Positions 9,489-19,221 of a DNA stretch of 64,000 nucleotides are shown piece after piece. The position numbers were made by a program, and so were the translations under genes. The DNA comes from Syntrophobacter fumaroxidans MPOB (GTDB lineage Bacteria; Desulfobacterota; Syntrophobacteria; Syntrophobacterales; Syntrophobacteraceae), in the NCBI RefSeq assembly GCF_000014965.1, contig NC_008554.1, positions 4,926,252-4,990,251 of the forward strand, written 5' to 3'. Each line of letters opens with the position of its first letter. Within the stretch, counting starts at the first letter, position 1. A model generated the notes under the pieces. The model searched no databases. It saw only the letters and a list, made by a program, of their open reading frames with translations, and was not told the DNA's origin.

Positions 9489-12400
9489 TTCCCGAGGATC
9501 CCGCAGCGACCGCCCTGACCTTCGACGGCAACCCGGACACGGTGCTCACGCACCGCTCCAGCGTGGTGAGCGACGTTTCCGGCAGCCGCTCCTGCACCAT
9601 GGTGTTCACCGGGGACAACCGGGCGTATTCCGTCGATGCGGGCGGCAATACCATCGCCGAGCTCACCACCGTCACGGTCCGGGCGACGGAGTACGCCACC
9701 GAGGACTCCATGCCCGCGAAACTCCCGCCCACTTCCGCCTACACCTACTGCGCGGAGCTGCAGGTGGACGGAGCCGAACGGGTGCGGTTCGAGAAACCCG
9801 TCGCGCTGTGGGTGGAGAATTTCCTGGGATTCGACGTCGGGATTATCGTTCCGGTGGGCTATTACGACCGCGACCGCGGCGTGTGGGTGCCGCAGCCGAA
9901 CGGGCGCGTGGTGAGGCTCCTGGACACCGACGGCGACAGCGTGGCGGACGCGCTCGATGCCGACGGCGACGGGCAGGCCGACGATCTCAACGGGAACGGG
10001 TCCTTCGCCGACGAGGTCGCGGGCCTGGACAATCCGCAGAAGTACCCGGCGGGGGCGTCGTTTTGGCGCGTGGAGGTGAAGCATTTCAGTCCGTTCGATT
10101 TCAACTGGGCGCCTTCGGTGGTTGATCAATACCTGGGTACTTTCATAGACCCCAACCCCTTGGGCGATCCGGAGGTTGACGACGAAAGAAAAGAGGAGGA
10201 TGACTGCTCCAATCAGACGAACTCGTATGCCACTCACAGGGCCCGGACTTACCATGAAGACATTCCCGTCCCCGGGACTGAACTGACTTTGCATTATGCG
10301 AGCAGCCGCGTTCAAGGCACGCAACACATCATCGCGGTTCCGGCAAGCGGCAATGACGTGCTGCCGGATAGTCTCAGGGGAATTGTCGTGAAGCTGGAAG
10401 TTGCCGGCCGTGTTTTCAAGAAGATGCTCCCTCCCTTGCCCAACCAGGGCACCGAATTCGTATGGGACGGTCTGGATTGCCTCGGAAGACGGACTGCCTC
10501 GGCAATCGCCAATACCAGCATAGGGTTTATATACGAAACACGCTACGCGGTGCCTGAGGAAATCAAGGAAGCGTTTGCATCGCTGGGGCTGATCGTTACC
10601 CCCGTCGGGCCCCGGGAGGAAGCGAGGGAGGCCATCGCGTGGAAGCACCATCAGATGGTGATCCGGTCTTTTCAGGTCGGAGAAGCCACATCCATGGGGG
10701 AAGGCTGGAGCCTCTCGAACCACCACCAGGCGGATTGGGTCCTGCCCGTGCTGCACAAAGGCGATGGGACTATCCTGGAGGAGAAGAATTCGAGCCACAA
10801 GTCCAGGTCGTTCTTCTATTCATCCATCATCGACACGGTTGCGGGCAACGGGACCGCAGGTTACGGCGGGGACGGGGGCGCTGCAAATCATACGGAGGTG
10901 AATTGGCCGACAGGTGTTGCCGTTGATGCGAAAGGCGACCTGTACATTGCCGACTCCGGCAACTGCCGTGTGCGCAAGGTGGACTCCTACGGTATCATCA
11001 CGACGGTTGCCGGCAACGGCAGTTGCGGCTACTCCGGCGACGGGGGAGCGGCCGTCGAGGCGCAGCTCGGGTATCCGGCATTCGTGGCGGTGGATTCGCG
11101 GGAAAACCTCTATATCTCCGATACCGAGAGCCACCGCATCCGCAAGGTCGGACCGGATGGCGTCATCACGACCGTGGCCGGGTCCGGATTGTGCCATTTG
11201 AAGGTGGAAGACGGTTATGGCGGCTACCAGGAATACGACGCGCCCTGCTTCGACGGAGACCAGGGGCCCGCCGACCAGGCCAAGCTCAACAATCCGTCGG
11301 GTGTGGCCACGGATGCATCGGGCAACCTTTACATCGCGGACACGGGCAACCGGCGCCTTCGCAAGGTGGCCCCGAGCGGCACGATCTCCACGGTGGCCGG
11401 CGATGGAGAGCTTGGTTCGGGTGCCGACGGATGGCCGTCGACCCAGCTTCATTTGAGCCCCGTTGGGGTGGTCGCCGATTCAAGAGGCAACCTCTTTGTT
11501 TCCGATCTTTCCCATGGCGAGGGCAACGGCCGCATACGCAAGATAGACCCTACCGGTTTCGTCACAACCGTGGCTGGTCATGATTGGGAAGGAACCCTGG
11601 GTGATGGAGGCCCGGCAACTCAGGCGTACATAGGGTCTCCTCGAGGTCTGGCAGTCGATCGAGGGGGCAACCTGTATTTCGCGGACCCTTGGATAAACCG
11701 TGTTCGGGCCGTGAACACCATGGGAATCATCACCACCGTGGCGGGCTCCGATGACGGAACGTTCGGCGAGGACGGAGGGTTGGCGCTCAGGGCGAGGCTT
11801 GCTTTTCCGATGGATGTGGCGGTCGATCCCCGGGGGGACTTGTACGCCACGGAGCAGTGGAACCAGCGGGTTCGCAAAGTCCGCGGCCGTTCTCCTTTTG
11901 TCGAGGTGAAAAGTGCGGGAGGGACGGTCGTTGCCGATGACAATGGCTTGGGGTATGCACTCGCGGGGGGACGTCATCGAGAAACGGTGGATCTCGATAC
12001 CGGGGCGCTGGTCTATAAATTCGACTATGATGAGGGCAAACGGTTGAGCTCCATTACCGACCGGTTCGGCAACCGGACCACCCTCGCCAGAAATGCCGAC
12101 GGGGTGCCCACTGCGATCGTCTCTCCCGACGGTCACACCACCGGCCTGGTCGTTGACGACGCCAACCGCCTCCGAGAAATCATCTACCCGGACGGCGGTT
12201 CATATCGATTTGAATATAACGCGGGAGGTTTGATGACGGTCCAGGTCCAGCAGGGGGGAAACCGGTTCGAACATGGCTTTGACGCCGCGGGGAAGCTGAC
12301 CGACATCATCGATGAGGAGGGCGGGCACTGGCGGTATTCCCAGAAAGTGACCTCAACCGGGGAAATCCGGGCGGAGATGCTCACCGGGGAAGGCAACCTC

Positions 12401-14776
12401 ACGTCCTACGTGGACAAAAACGACGGAAGCGGGATCTTCACCTCCACGATTACCGACCCCAACGGGGCTGCGACGTTCTATAGGTCGTTTCCGGCCGCCT
12501 TCCAGGATTTGAAGTGGTCCGCCTGTGGATTGCTTCTGGAGTTCCGCTACGACTATGACCCCCAGTACGGTTTCCGGTTCACCAGGCAGCTCAGGGAGCA
12601 TACCACGACCGGCTTTCTGGACAGGATCACCGAGCGGTACAGAACTTATGAAGACACGGATTCCAACGGGGTTCCCGACCGGATCACGGAAACCGTCGCC
12701 GTCAACGGGAAGGCCACGACTCTCGTTCATGACACGGTCCAGCACCGAAAAACGTTGACGTCCCCCCAGGGCAGAACGGTCACCTCCTTCTACGATCCCC
12801 ATACGCTGCTCACGACGGATCTCAGGGTGCCGGGCTATCTTGACAAGAGCTTCGGGTACGACACCCGGGGGCGCCCGACTTCGATAGTAATCGGCGAACG
12901 TGAGACGAAGCTGGCCTACGACGATCAAGGCCGTCTCGGTTCCGTGACCGACCCCGGGAACCGGACCACGTCATACGCGTACGACGCTGTCGGCCGAACG
13001 ACGGGAGTGTCGCGCCCGGACGGAAGCACCATAGGTTTCAGCTATGATCTGAACGGCAATATAACGGTCCTGGCCAATCCGGCGGGCACGCCCCATGCTT
13101 TCGGCTACAACCGGGTGAATCTGAACGGGTCGTATCAGACCCCGCTCAGCGGGAGCTACCTGTATTCCTACGACCGGGACCGCCGTTTGACCCGGGTGCT
13201 CTTCCCTTCGGGAAAGGAAATCCGCAATGTGTACGAGAAGGCGAACCTGGCTCGCGTCGAGACTCCCGAAGGCAACATCGAATACGGGTACCTGTGCTCC
13301 GGCAGGTTTCCGGAATCGATCAACAGGGGCGGGGAAGGAATCGCTTACGGTTACGACGGGCCGCTCGTGACGTCCGAGACCTTCTCGGGGACGCTGGGCG
13401 GGACACTGAAGTATTCCTATGACGAGTACTACAGGGTGACCTTGCTGAGTTACGCCGGGGCAACGGAATCCCATACCTACGACAACGACGGCCTCTTGAC
13501 CGGAACCACCGATTTCACCATTCGCCGGGATGCGACAAGCGGTTTTGCGGAGGCGGTTCTGGGGGCGACCACTGCCCAAAACCGGGCGTTCAACGGCTAC
13601 GGGGAACTGGACGGGGTGGAGTACCGGTCGATGGACAATCCCGTTCATTCCTGGTCGGTTTCCCGGAGCGCGGCGGGAAGGATCGCGACCAAAACGGAAA
13701 CCGTGAACGGTTCAACCGTTGAGTACGCCTACGAATATGATTCCCTTGGGAGGCTTCTGGCGGTCCGGCGGGACGGGGTGCCGGCGGAGGAGTACCGCTA
13801 CGACGCCAACGGCAACCGCACGCAGGAGACCAACACTCTGCTGGGCATCATCGGAAGGACTTCGACCTACTCCGAGGAGGACCACCTGCTGACTTCGGGC
13901 GGAACCGTCTACCGCTACGACGCCGACGGGTTTCTCACCACCCGGACGGAAGGCTCGGCGGTGACCCGCTACGTGTATTCTTCACGTGGAGAGCTATTAT
14001 CCGTGACCCTGCCCGACGGGAAACGGATCGAGTACGTCAACGATCCCCTGGGGAGGCGGATCGCCAAGAAAGTGAACGGGACGATCACGCAAAAATACCT
14101 CTGGCAGGGGCGTACCCGGTTGCTTGCGGTTTTTGGCGGAAACGACGATCTGATCCTGCGCTTCCGGTATGCCGACGGCAGGATGCCTTTGTCTTTCACG
14201 AAGGGGGGCACGGAATATTCCCTTTCCTACGACCAGGTGGGGACGCTCAGGACGGTGACCGACGCATCGGGCGCCGTCGTGAAGGAGCTCGTCTACGATT
14301 CTTTCGGCAATCTCATCGGCGACACCAACCCGGGGTTCTATGTTCCGTTCGGCTTTGCGGGCGGCCTCCACGACCCGGACACCGGCCTTGTGCGCTTCGG
14401 CTTCCGGGACTATGATCCGGAAGTGGGACGCTGGACGGCAAAGGATCCGATCGGCTTTGGGGGTGGGGATACGAACCTGTATGGGTACTGCTTAAGTGAT
14501 CCGATCAATTGGGTAGACTCGCACGGTCTTAAGGAACACTATATTTTTGAGTTTGAACTGTTAAGTACATTATTTGAAATATTAAATTATAAAAATGAAA
14601 TTTTGGAGAAGGCAAAGGAGCAGGCAATACATGATCAATGTTATAAACAAGAGTGGGAGAGTTTACATAATAAATATTCGATATTGGATGCAGGATTTGA
14701 CTGGATATGGTATGATGTAGATGAGGCAGTAAAACACTATAGAAAAGAATTTCAAAAGACAAGGCCATGTATGTAA
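9284..14776 (+). CDS. Rhs/YD-repeat protein, main part with NHL repeats and toxin-like tip
   Basis: 1830-residue continuation of the preceding frame. Order of modules: a carboxypeptidase-regulatory-like fold (GVVVSILSHPEYGTAATDAA, start), a linker, about six NHL-type repeats with TTVAGNG and NLYIADSGN signatures (roughly residues 510-870), then many YD repeats (GRLxxxxRDGxxxEYRYDxxG type, about 890-1690). The conserved Rhs core ends with DPEVGRWTAKDPIGFGGGD and the NLYGY signature near residue 1725. After the DSHGL that closes the core, base composition switches abruptly to AT-rich and encodes an 80-residue variable C-terminus (14527-14776). This is the classic architecture of polymorphic Rhs toxins delivered to neighbouring cells. 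The listed start (GTG 9284) is only where this frame opens; the real N-terminus lies upstream across the frameshift. Confidence 0.85.
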   Translation: MPLAGVVVSILSHPEYGTAATDAAGRFTLPAEGGGTLTVVYHKAGLLPSQRQVNLPWNDFAVAETLRMIPEDPAATALTFDGNPDTVLTHRSSVVSDVSGSRSCTMVFTGDNRAYSVDAGGNTIAELTTVTVRATEYATEDSMPAKLPPTSAYTYCAELQVDGAERVRFEKPVALWVENFLGFDVGIIVPVGYYDRDRGVWVPQPNGRVVRLLDTDGDSVADALDADGDGQADDLNGNGSFADEVAGLDNPQKYPAGASFWRVEVKHFSPFDFNWAPSVVDQYLGTFIDPNPLGDPEVDDERKEEDDCSNQTNSYATHRARTYHEDIPVPGTELTLHYASSRVQGTQHIIAVPASGNDVLPDSLRGIVVKLEVAGRVFKKMLPPLPNQGTEFVWDGLDCLGRRTASAIANTSIGFIYETRYAVPEEIKEAFASLGLIVTPVGPREEAREAIAWKHHQMVIRSFQVGEATSMGEGWSLSNHHQADWVLPVLHKGDGTILEEKNSSHKSRSFFYSSIIDTVAGNGTAGYGGDGGAANHTEVNWPTGVAVDAKGDLYIADSGNCRVRKVDSYGIITTVAGNGSCGYSGDGGAAVEAQLGYPAFVAVDSRENLYISDTESHRIRKVGPDGVITTVAGSGLCHLKVEDGYGGYQEYDAPCFDGDQGPADQAKLNNPSGVATDASGNLYIADTGNRRLRKVAPSGTISTVAGDGELGSGADGWPSTQLHLSPVGVVADSRGNLFVSDLSHGEGNGRIRKIDPTGFVTTVAGHDWEGTLGDGGPATQAYIGSPRGLAVDRGGNLYFADPWINRVRAVNTMGIITTVAGSDDGTFGEDGGLALRARLAFPMDVAVDPRGDLYATEQWNQRVRKVRGRSPFVEVKSAGGTVVADDNGLGYALAGGRHRETVDLDTGALVYKFDYDEGKRLSSITDRFGNRTTLARNADGVPTAIVSPDGHTTGLVVDDANRLREIIYPDGGSYRFEYNAGGLMTVQVQQGGNRFEHGFDAAGKLTDIIDEEGGHWRYSQKVTSTGEIRAEMLTGEGNLTSYVDKNDGSGIFTSTITDPNGAATFYRSFPAAFQDLKWSACGLLLEFRYDYDPQYGFRFTRQLREHTTTGFLDRITERYRTYEDTDSNGVPDRITETVAVNGKATTLVHDTVQHRKTLTSPQGRTVTSFYDPHTLLTTDLRVPGYLDKSFGYDTRGRPTSIVIGERETKLAYDDQGRLGSVTDPGNRTTSYAYDAVGRTTGVSRPDGSTIGFSYDLNGNITVLANPAGTPHAFGYNRVNLNGSYQTPLSGSYLYSYDRDRRLTRVLFPSGKEIRNVYEKANLARVETPEGNIEYGYLCSGRFPESINRGGEGIAYGYDGPLVTSETFSGTLGGTLKYSYDEYYRVTLLSYAGATESHTYDNDGLLTGTTDFTIRRDATSGFAEAVLGATTAQNRAFNGYGELDGVEYRSMDNPVHSWSVSRSAAGRIATKTETVNGSTVEYAYEYDSLGRLLAVRRDGVPAEEYRYDANGNRTQETNTLLGIIGRTSTYSEEDHLLTSGGTVYRYDADGFLTTRTEGSAVTRYVYSSRGELLSVTLPDGKRIEYVNDPLGRRIAKKVNGTITQKYLWQGRTRLLAVFGGNDDLILRFRYADGRMPLSFTKGGTEYSLSYDQVGTLRTVTDASGAVVKELVYDSFGNLIGDTNPGFYVPFGFAGGLHDPDTGLVRFGFRDYDPEVGRWTAKDPIGFGGGDTNLYGYCLSDPINWVDSHGLKEHYIFEFELLSTLFEILNYKNEILEKAKEQAIHDQCYKQEWESLHNKYSILDAGFDWIWYDVDEAVKHYRKEFQKTRPCM

Positions 14777-14827
14777 GTTAATAATACATATATTCATTAT
14801 ACAATAAATAATATATTGGAGTTTTGT

Positions 14828-15250
14828 ATGTATAATAACATAAGTTCATTAATATATATGTACTGTTCCAGTCTATATAAGAATATACTTAGGCTAATTA
14901 AACGTAGGAATATCATGATTTTAGTATTCGTTGCTGTTGAGGCTGTTGAATTTATTGATTTTTTATATAAATACAAGATAAGTCATCATTATAATAAAAT
15001 GTTATTCGTCAAGATCTCTGTGTTGGGTGTTTATCTATTGCTTTCATATTTAGCATATGAAGGAATTCAAATGGCAATTGTAGCGTTTAGATTATTATTA
15101 ATTATTAATGGAGTTTGGATACTGATATTCTGTCTCTTGGGCGTTAACTATTCGCAATATATTTTGAAAATCATTGGTATTATTATTGGTGCCTACTTTC
15201 TGCTTGGAGGAATATTGTTATTGAGAAATACTGATTCATCATTGAGCTAA
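14828..15250 (+). CDS. Small four-helix membrane protein, probable Rhs immunity protein
   Basis: 140 residues, not recognised as a named family. About four hydrophobic segments are visible (around MILVFVAVEAVEFI, KISVLGVYLLLSYLAY, FRLLLIINGVWILIFCLL and IIGIIIGAYFLLGGILLL), after a short basic N-terminus. The start is the ATG at 14828 with GGAG seven bases upstream. An in-frame TTG at 14816 is less likely. It lies 51 bases behind the Rhs tip and shares its striking AT-rich composition, unlike the GC-rich core on both sides. Position and composition are those of a cognate immunity gene that travels with its toxin tip. A membrane-located immunity protein suggests that the toxin acts at or through the membrane; that is inference. 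Confidence 0.65.
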   Translation: MYNNISSLIYMYCSSLYKNILRLIKRRNIMILVFVAVEAVEFIDFLYKYKISHHYNKMLFVKISVLGVYLLLSYLAYEGIQMAIVAFRLLLIINGVWILIFCLLGVNYSQYILKIIGIIIGAYFLLGGILLLRNTDSSLS

Positions 15251-15379
15251 TAGGCTGTGATATTCATAATCTGTCAACTATGCTCATAGCGTGTTGAAGG
15301 GATTTCGTCTCCACTTTTGATGTACTGGGCGTGTTCAGCAGTATCTTGGCATCAATAGCGACGCTGGAAACGGCCTGCC

Positions 15380-15989
15380 GGAAGTGGTCCATGGGGCGAC
15401 CACTGCGCAGAGCCGGGCGTTCAACGGCTACGGGGAGCTGGACGGGGTGGAGTACCGGTCGGTGGACAATCCCGTTCATTCCTGGTCGGTTTCCCGGAGC
15501 GCGGCGGGAAGGATTGCGACCAAAACGGAAACCGTGAACGGTTCAACGGTTGAGTACACTTACGATTATGATTCCCTTGGGAGGCTTCTGGCGGTCCGGC
15601 TGGACGGAGTGCCGGCGGAGGAGTACCGCTACGACGTCAACGGCAACCGCGTGGAGGAGACCAACACTCCGCGGGGCATCATCGGAAGGACTTCGACCTA
15701 CTCGGAGGAGGACCACCTGCTGACTTCGGGCGGGACCGTCTACCGCTACGACGCCGACGGGTTTCTCACCACCCGGACGGAAGGCTCGGCGGTGACCCGC
15801 TACGTGTATTCTTCCCGTGGAGAGCTATTGTCCGTGGCCCTGCCGGACGGGAAACGGATCGAGTACGTCAACGATCCCCTGGGGAGGCGGATCGCCAAGA
15901 AAGTGAACGGGACGACCACGCAAAAATACCTATGGCAGGGGCGTACCCGGTTGCTTGCGGTCTTTGACGGAAACGACGTAGCGTATTGA
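15380..15989 (+). pseudogene. Displaced Rhs core fragment (orphan module)
   Basis: About 200 codons nearly identical to the end of the big Rhs gene: 15395-15977 matches 13562-14144 with scattered substitutions, from the GATTAQ(N/S)RAFNGYGELDG segment to LLAVFxGND. Homology then stops. The frame closes with a few unrelated codons (VAY, stop at 15987), before the DPIGFGG signature and without any tip. It has no start codon with a ribosome site of its own. This is typical debris of Rhs tip exchange, where an old core end plus tip is pushed downstream by a new one. Here even the old tip has been lost. It can serve as a recombination donor. Confidence 0.8.
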
Positions 15990-16101
15990 GCAATTGGGGC
16001 TCTCGCGGAGGACGCCCATCCCAGGGGTGAGCGGCGGGAACGGGACGCGCGGGATTGGCCGTGGCACCCTTGATGATCAGCAGGAGGAAAGATAGCCGCC
16101 G

Positions 16102-18108
16102 GTGAGCCACGAGAGAAAAAGAGCAGAAAGCAAGTGCGCAACGGGCGCGAAAGCCCGGCGGCGAGCGTTCAACCTCGCGGCGTTCGGAGCGATTCTCGCG
16201 CTCGCGCTTCTGTTCAAGGTGTTCTATCTCTGGTCCTATTCCCATTCGAGTCCTTATTTCGCCATCGCCCGGCTGGATTCCGGCGTCTACGTCGACTGGG
16301 CGAGGGAAATCAACCGGGACGGCCGGCTCGGCACGGAAGTCTTCTACCAGGCGCCGCTCTATCCCTATTTCCTGAGCGTCGTGTTCTCGATTTTCGGTGA
16401 GAGTTTTCCGGCCGTCACGGTCATCCAGCTTCTCATGGGCGCAGGCATCGTATGCTTGGTTCACCTCGTCGGGAAAAGGGCATACGGGGAGCGCGCCGGG
16501 CTGATTTCGGCCGCCCTGTGCCTGGCCTACGCTCCCTTCACCATGCTGGAAACCAAGATCCTCACGACGGCAACCGAGATGTTCCTGGGCCTGGGGAGCA
16601 TGTACCTCCTGGTAAGGGCCGAACAGGAACGGAGCATCGGCTGCTGGGCGGCGGGCGGCGCCGTTCTCGGCCTCGCCGTGATCTGCAGGCCCAACTACCT
16701 TCCGGTCGTGCCGCTCGTGATCCTGATTCTGCTGGCGCGCCACCGCCACCGGCCGCGCGAGGCGATCCCCGCGATCTTTGCGGTCGGCCTGATTCCCTGC
16801 CTCATCGTGGGAGTCGTGGCGGCCAGGAACTACGCCGTGGGCCGGGATTTCGTTCCCATCAGCTCGAGCGCCGGGGTGACCTTCGCCCAGGGCAACAATG
16901 CCATGGCCCGGGGCGCCATGGTGGTGCTCCCGGGTTTTTCGGGATCATCCCCGAACCAGCGCCGGGAGGAAACCCTGATCGCGGAAAAAGAGATGGGCCG
17001 GCCGCTCAAGCCTTCCGAAACCAGCGCGTTCTGGTTTCGCCGCGCCTTCGAATTCATCCGGGAACACCCCGGCCAATACCTGCGGCTGCTCCTGGACAAG
17101 GTTCTTCTCGTCTTCAACAACCGCGAGCTGGGAAACAATTACCTCATGAGCGTCGAGGAAGCCCTGACGCCGGCGCTCAAACTGGCCTTCATCCCGTTCG
17201 GCTTCATCATGGCCTGGGCCGTGGTCGGCCTGGTGCCCCTCATCCGGCCCGGAGCACCGCGCGCGGCCGCGCTCCTCGCCACTTTCCTGGGAACCTTCGC
17301 CATGCTGGTCCTCTTCTACGTGAGCACGCGTTTCCGGATGCCCCTGGCGACGGCGGCGGTGATCATGGCGGGCGGCGGAATCGCGACCTTTCTGGACAGC
17401 CTCGGAAACGCAAGGCGGGCGAGCTTGATCCTGGCCGCGGCGGCGGCCCTATTCATCGTTTCGCTGCCGCCTTTTCTGCCGCTCAATGAAACGCAGCTGA
17501 TGCGGGGCGACGGGGAATACTGGGCGAATCTCGCCGTGGCCTTCGAAAAACAGGGGCAATGCGAAAGGGCGCTCCGGGCCAGCGAGAAAGCCATCGCGAT
17601 CAACCCCGAAAGCTACCGGAACCACGCGAAAAAGACGGAGCTTCTGGACGCGTCCCATGCGGACAAGAACGACGTGATCGCATGGGCGCTGCAGGTGGCG
17701 GAGAAGTTTCCCGGGGAGTGTTCCGCTCACCTGGCGCTGGCCGATCTGTACCGGGCCGCGGGGAAGAACGGGGAGGCGATTCGAAGTTATCGGAAAGCCG
17801 TGGCTTTGCGCCCCCGGGAGCCCGAACCGTACCTGCGGTTGGGGGCGCTATTGGGAAACGGCGGGGACCATCGGGCAGCGCGGGCCGTGCTGGCCGAAGG
17901 GCTGAAGGTCGGCCCGGCGGACATCCGCCTCCAATACGATTACGCCGTGTCGTGCGCCATGACGGGGGACAGGGAGGAGGCGCTCAAATGGCTCCGGGAA
18001 GTCGCATCCAGGGAGCCTGGCTATGCCCGGTCCCGCGAGTTGTTGCGGCAGCTGGATGCAGGGCCTCCCGAAAGCGGGACTCCCGGCGGCCGGCGCCCCG
18101 GCCCGTGA
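16102..18108 (+). CDS. Membrane glycosyltransferase (GT39/ArnT-like) with C-terminal TPRs
   Basis: 668 residues. The N-terminal about 460 residues form a multi-pass membrane domain of the dolichyl-phosphate-mannose transferase superfamily. It has an acidic first periplasmic loop (ARLDSGVYVDWAREI) and the PLYPYFLS segment that usually precedes the second helix of these GT-C enzymes. Residues about 480-650 are TPR-like helices, with units ANLAVAFEKQGQCERALRAS, LADLYRAAGKNGEAIRSYRK and LRLGALLGNGGDHRAARAVL. The enzyme probably transfers a sugar from a polyprenyl-phosphate donor at the outer face of the inner membrane. The start is a GTG at 16102 with AGGAGG 13 bases upstream, a rather wide spacing. 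Its last 88 bases overlap the convergent glycosyltransferase gene. Confidence 0.75.
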   Translation: MSHERKRAESKCATGAKARRRAFNLAAFGAILALALLFKVFYLWSYSHSSPYFAIARLDSGVYVDWAREINRDGRLGTEVFYQAPLYPYFLSVVFSIFGESFPAVTVIQLLMGAGIVCLVHLVGKRAYGERAGLISAALCLAYAPFTMLETKILTTATEMFLGLGSMYLLVRAEQERSIGCWAAGGAVLGLAVICRPNYLPVVPLVILILLARHRHRPREAIPAIFAVGLIPCLIVGVVAARNYAVGRDFVPISSSAGVTFAQGNNAMARGAMVVLPGFSGSSPNQRREETLIAEKEMGRPLKPSETSAFWFRRAFEFIREHPGQYLRLLLDKVLLVFNNRELGNNYLMSVEEALTPALKLAFIPFGFIMAWAVVGLVPLIRPGAPRAAALLATFLGTFAMLVLFYVSTRFRMPLATAAVIMAGGGIATFLDSLGNARRASLILAAAAALFIVSLPPFLPLNETQLMRGDGEYWANLAVAFEKQGQCERALRASEKAIAINPESYRNHAKKTELLDASHADKNDVIAWALQVAEKFPGECSAHLALADLYRAAGKNGEAIRSYRKAVALRPREPEPYLRLGALLGNGGDHRAARAVLAEGLKVGPADIRLQYDYAVSCAMTGDREEALKWLREVASREPGYARSRELLRQLDAGPPESGTPGGRRPGP

Positions 18109-18794
18109 CCGGCTTCGGCCAGCGCCTTCAATTGCCGGAAGAAATCCCGGATCACCGCAAGATTCAGTTTCGATGTGCCCGCGACCCGGCCGTGGAAGGT
18201 AATGGGCACTTCCTTCACACGCAACGATTCCCCTTTCCTGGCGAGAATTTCGAGGCCGATCTTGAAGCCTTTGAGGTCTGAGGGAAGAGCCAGGAGGATT
18301 TCCCGGCGCACCGTGAAATAACCGGAAAGCGGGTCCCGAACGCTTGTGAACGCGCGTGCGAACATCGCGGCGAGCCGTGAACCCGCGCGTCTGTGAATCG
18401 GCCAGTTTGGCGCGCAACCGCCGGGAACATAGCGGCTGCCGATCACCATGTCGTGCGTGCCCGCGCGGACCGGTCCGACGAGTTCGGGGATCGCCTCCGG
18501 TTCATGACCGAGGTCGGCGTCCATCACCACGAGAACGGCCCCTGCCGCGGCCTTTGCGCCGGTCAGCACCGCGTCGGACAATCCCCTGCCGCCGTTGCGC
18601 GCCAGCAGACGCACTCCCAGGCGGGTTTCCCATCGTCGCACGCGCTCCACCGTGCCGTCCGTCGACCCGTCGTCCACGACCAGGATTTCCGCGTCGAAGT
18701 CTGCGCCCTCGACGCATCGCTCCACCCTTGCGAGCAGGGCGTCGATATTTTCCGCCTCGTTCAAGGTGGGAACGATCACCGAAACATCAACCAT
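18021..18794 (-). CDS. Family 2 glycosyltransferase (polyprenyl-phosphate mannosyltransferase-like)
   Basis: 257 residues, GT-A fold, cytoplasmic, typical of dolichol-phosphate-mannose synthase relatives that load a sugar onto a polyprenyl phosphate. Motifs: SVIVPTLNEAENI at residues 4-16, the VVDDGSTDGT nucleotide-sugar loop near 40, the DADLGHEPEAIPEL metal-binding motif near 92, and GSRYVPGG near 117. The C-terminal transmembrane pair of some members is absent. The start is the ATG at 18794 with GGAG eight bases upstream; an upstream in-frame extension to 19016 is Arg-rich and unlike the family. It is convergent with the GT39-like gene, and the pairing of donor synthase and membrane transferase makes a shared pathway likely. 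Confidence 0.85.
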   Translation of the reverse strand: MVDVSVIVPTLNEAENIDALLARVERCVEGADFDAEILVVDDGSTDGTVERVRRWETRLGVRLLARNGGRGLSDAVLTGAKAAAGAVLVVMDADLGHEPEAIPELVGPVRAGTHDMVIGSRYVPGGCAPNWPIHRRAGSRLAAMFARAFTSVRDPLSGYFTVRREILLALPSDLKGFKIGLEILARKGESLRVKEVPITFHGRVAGTSKLNLAVIRDFFRQLKALAEAGHGPGRRPPGVPLSGGPASSCRNNSRDRA

Positions 18795-19122
18795 TCCGAT
18801 TTCTCCACGAGCGCCGAGCGCCCGGTCCCAGGCCCTCGCACGCGGGCAGGACCCGGAAGCGCGCGGGGGCAGTGCGTGCCGACTTTCCCATGGCACGCCG
18901 GGTCGATCGTTTTGAGCGACAAACCGCGTCAGTCGCCGAATCTCCTGCCTATATAGATCGTCGGGCCGTCCTCCGACTGAACGAAAAAAAACGGCCGGGT
19001 GAAGTTGTGCTTCCACGATAAACCGGAATATCCCCCGGGGTCGTCAGCCGTTGCGTTTATGGAGCGGCTCGGAGAGCCATTCCGCGGTTGTAGCCCGCGC
19101 TGCGCGCCGACGTTGAAAATTC

Positions 19123-19151
19123 TTGACAATTAAGTTATGTCACACTAATAG
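19123..19151 (+). promoter_or_regulatory. Candidate promoter of the glutamate-synthase-like gene
   Basis: A perfect TTGACA (19123-19128), a 17-base spacer and TAATAG (19146-19151) in a local AT-rich patch. Transcription from here would give a leader of about 300 bases before the start at 19463. Confidence 0.55.
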
Positions 19152-19221
19152 AGTCCTTTGGAAATGCAGTTTGAATGACAGCGGGTGAATTCGTGTTCGG
19201 CCGGCGTGGAAAACTACCGGA

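Noticed and set aside
10800..11900. Regular repeats in the Rhs gene as a CRISPR array
   Set aside because: They are in-frame NHL protein repeats with protein-level, not DNA-level, identity.
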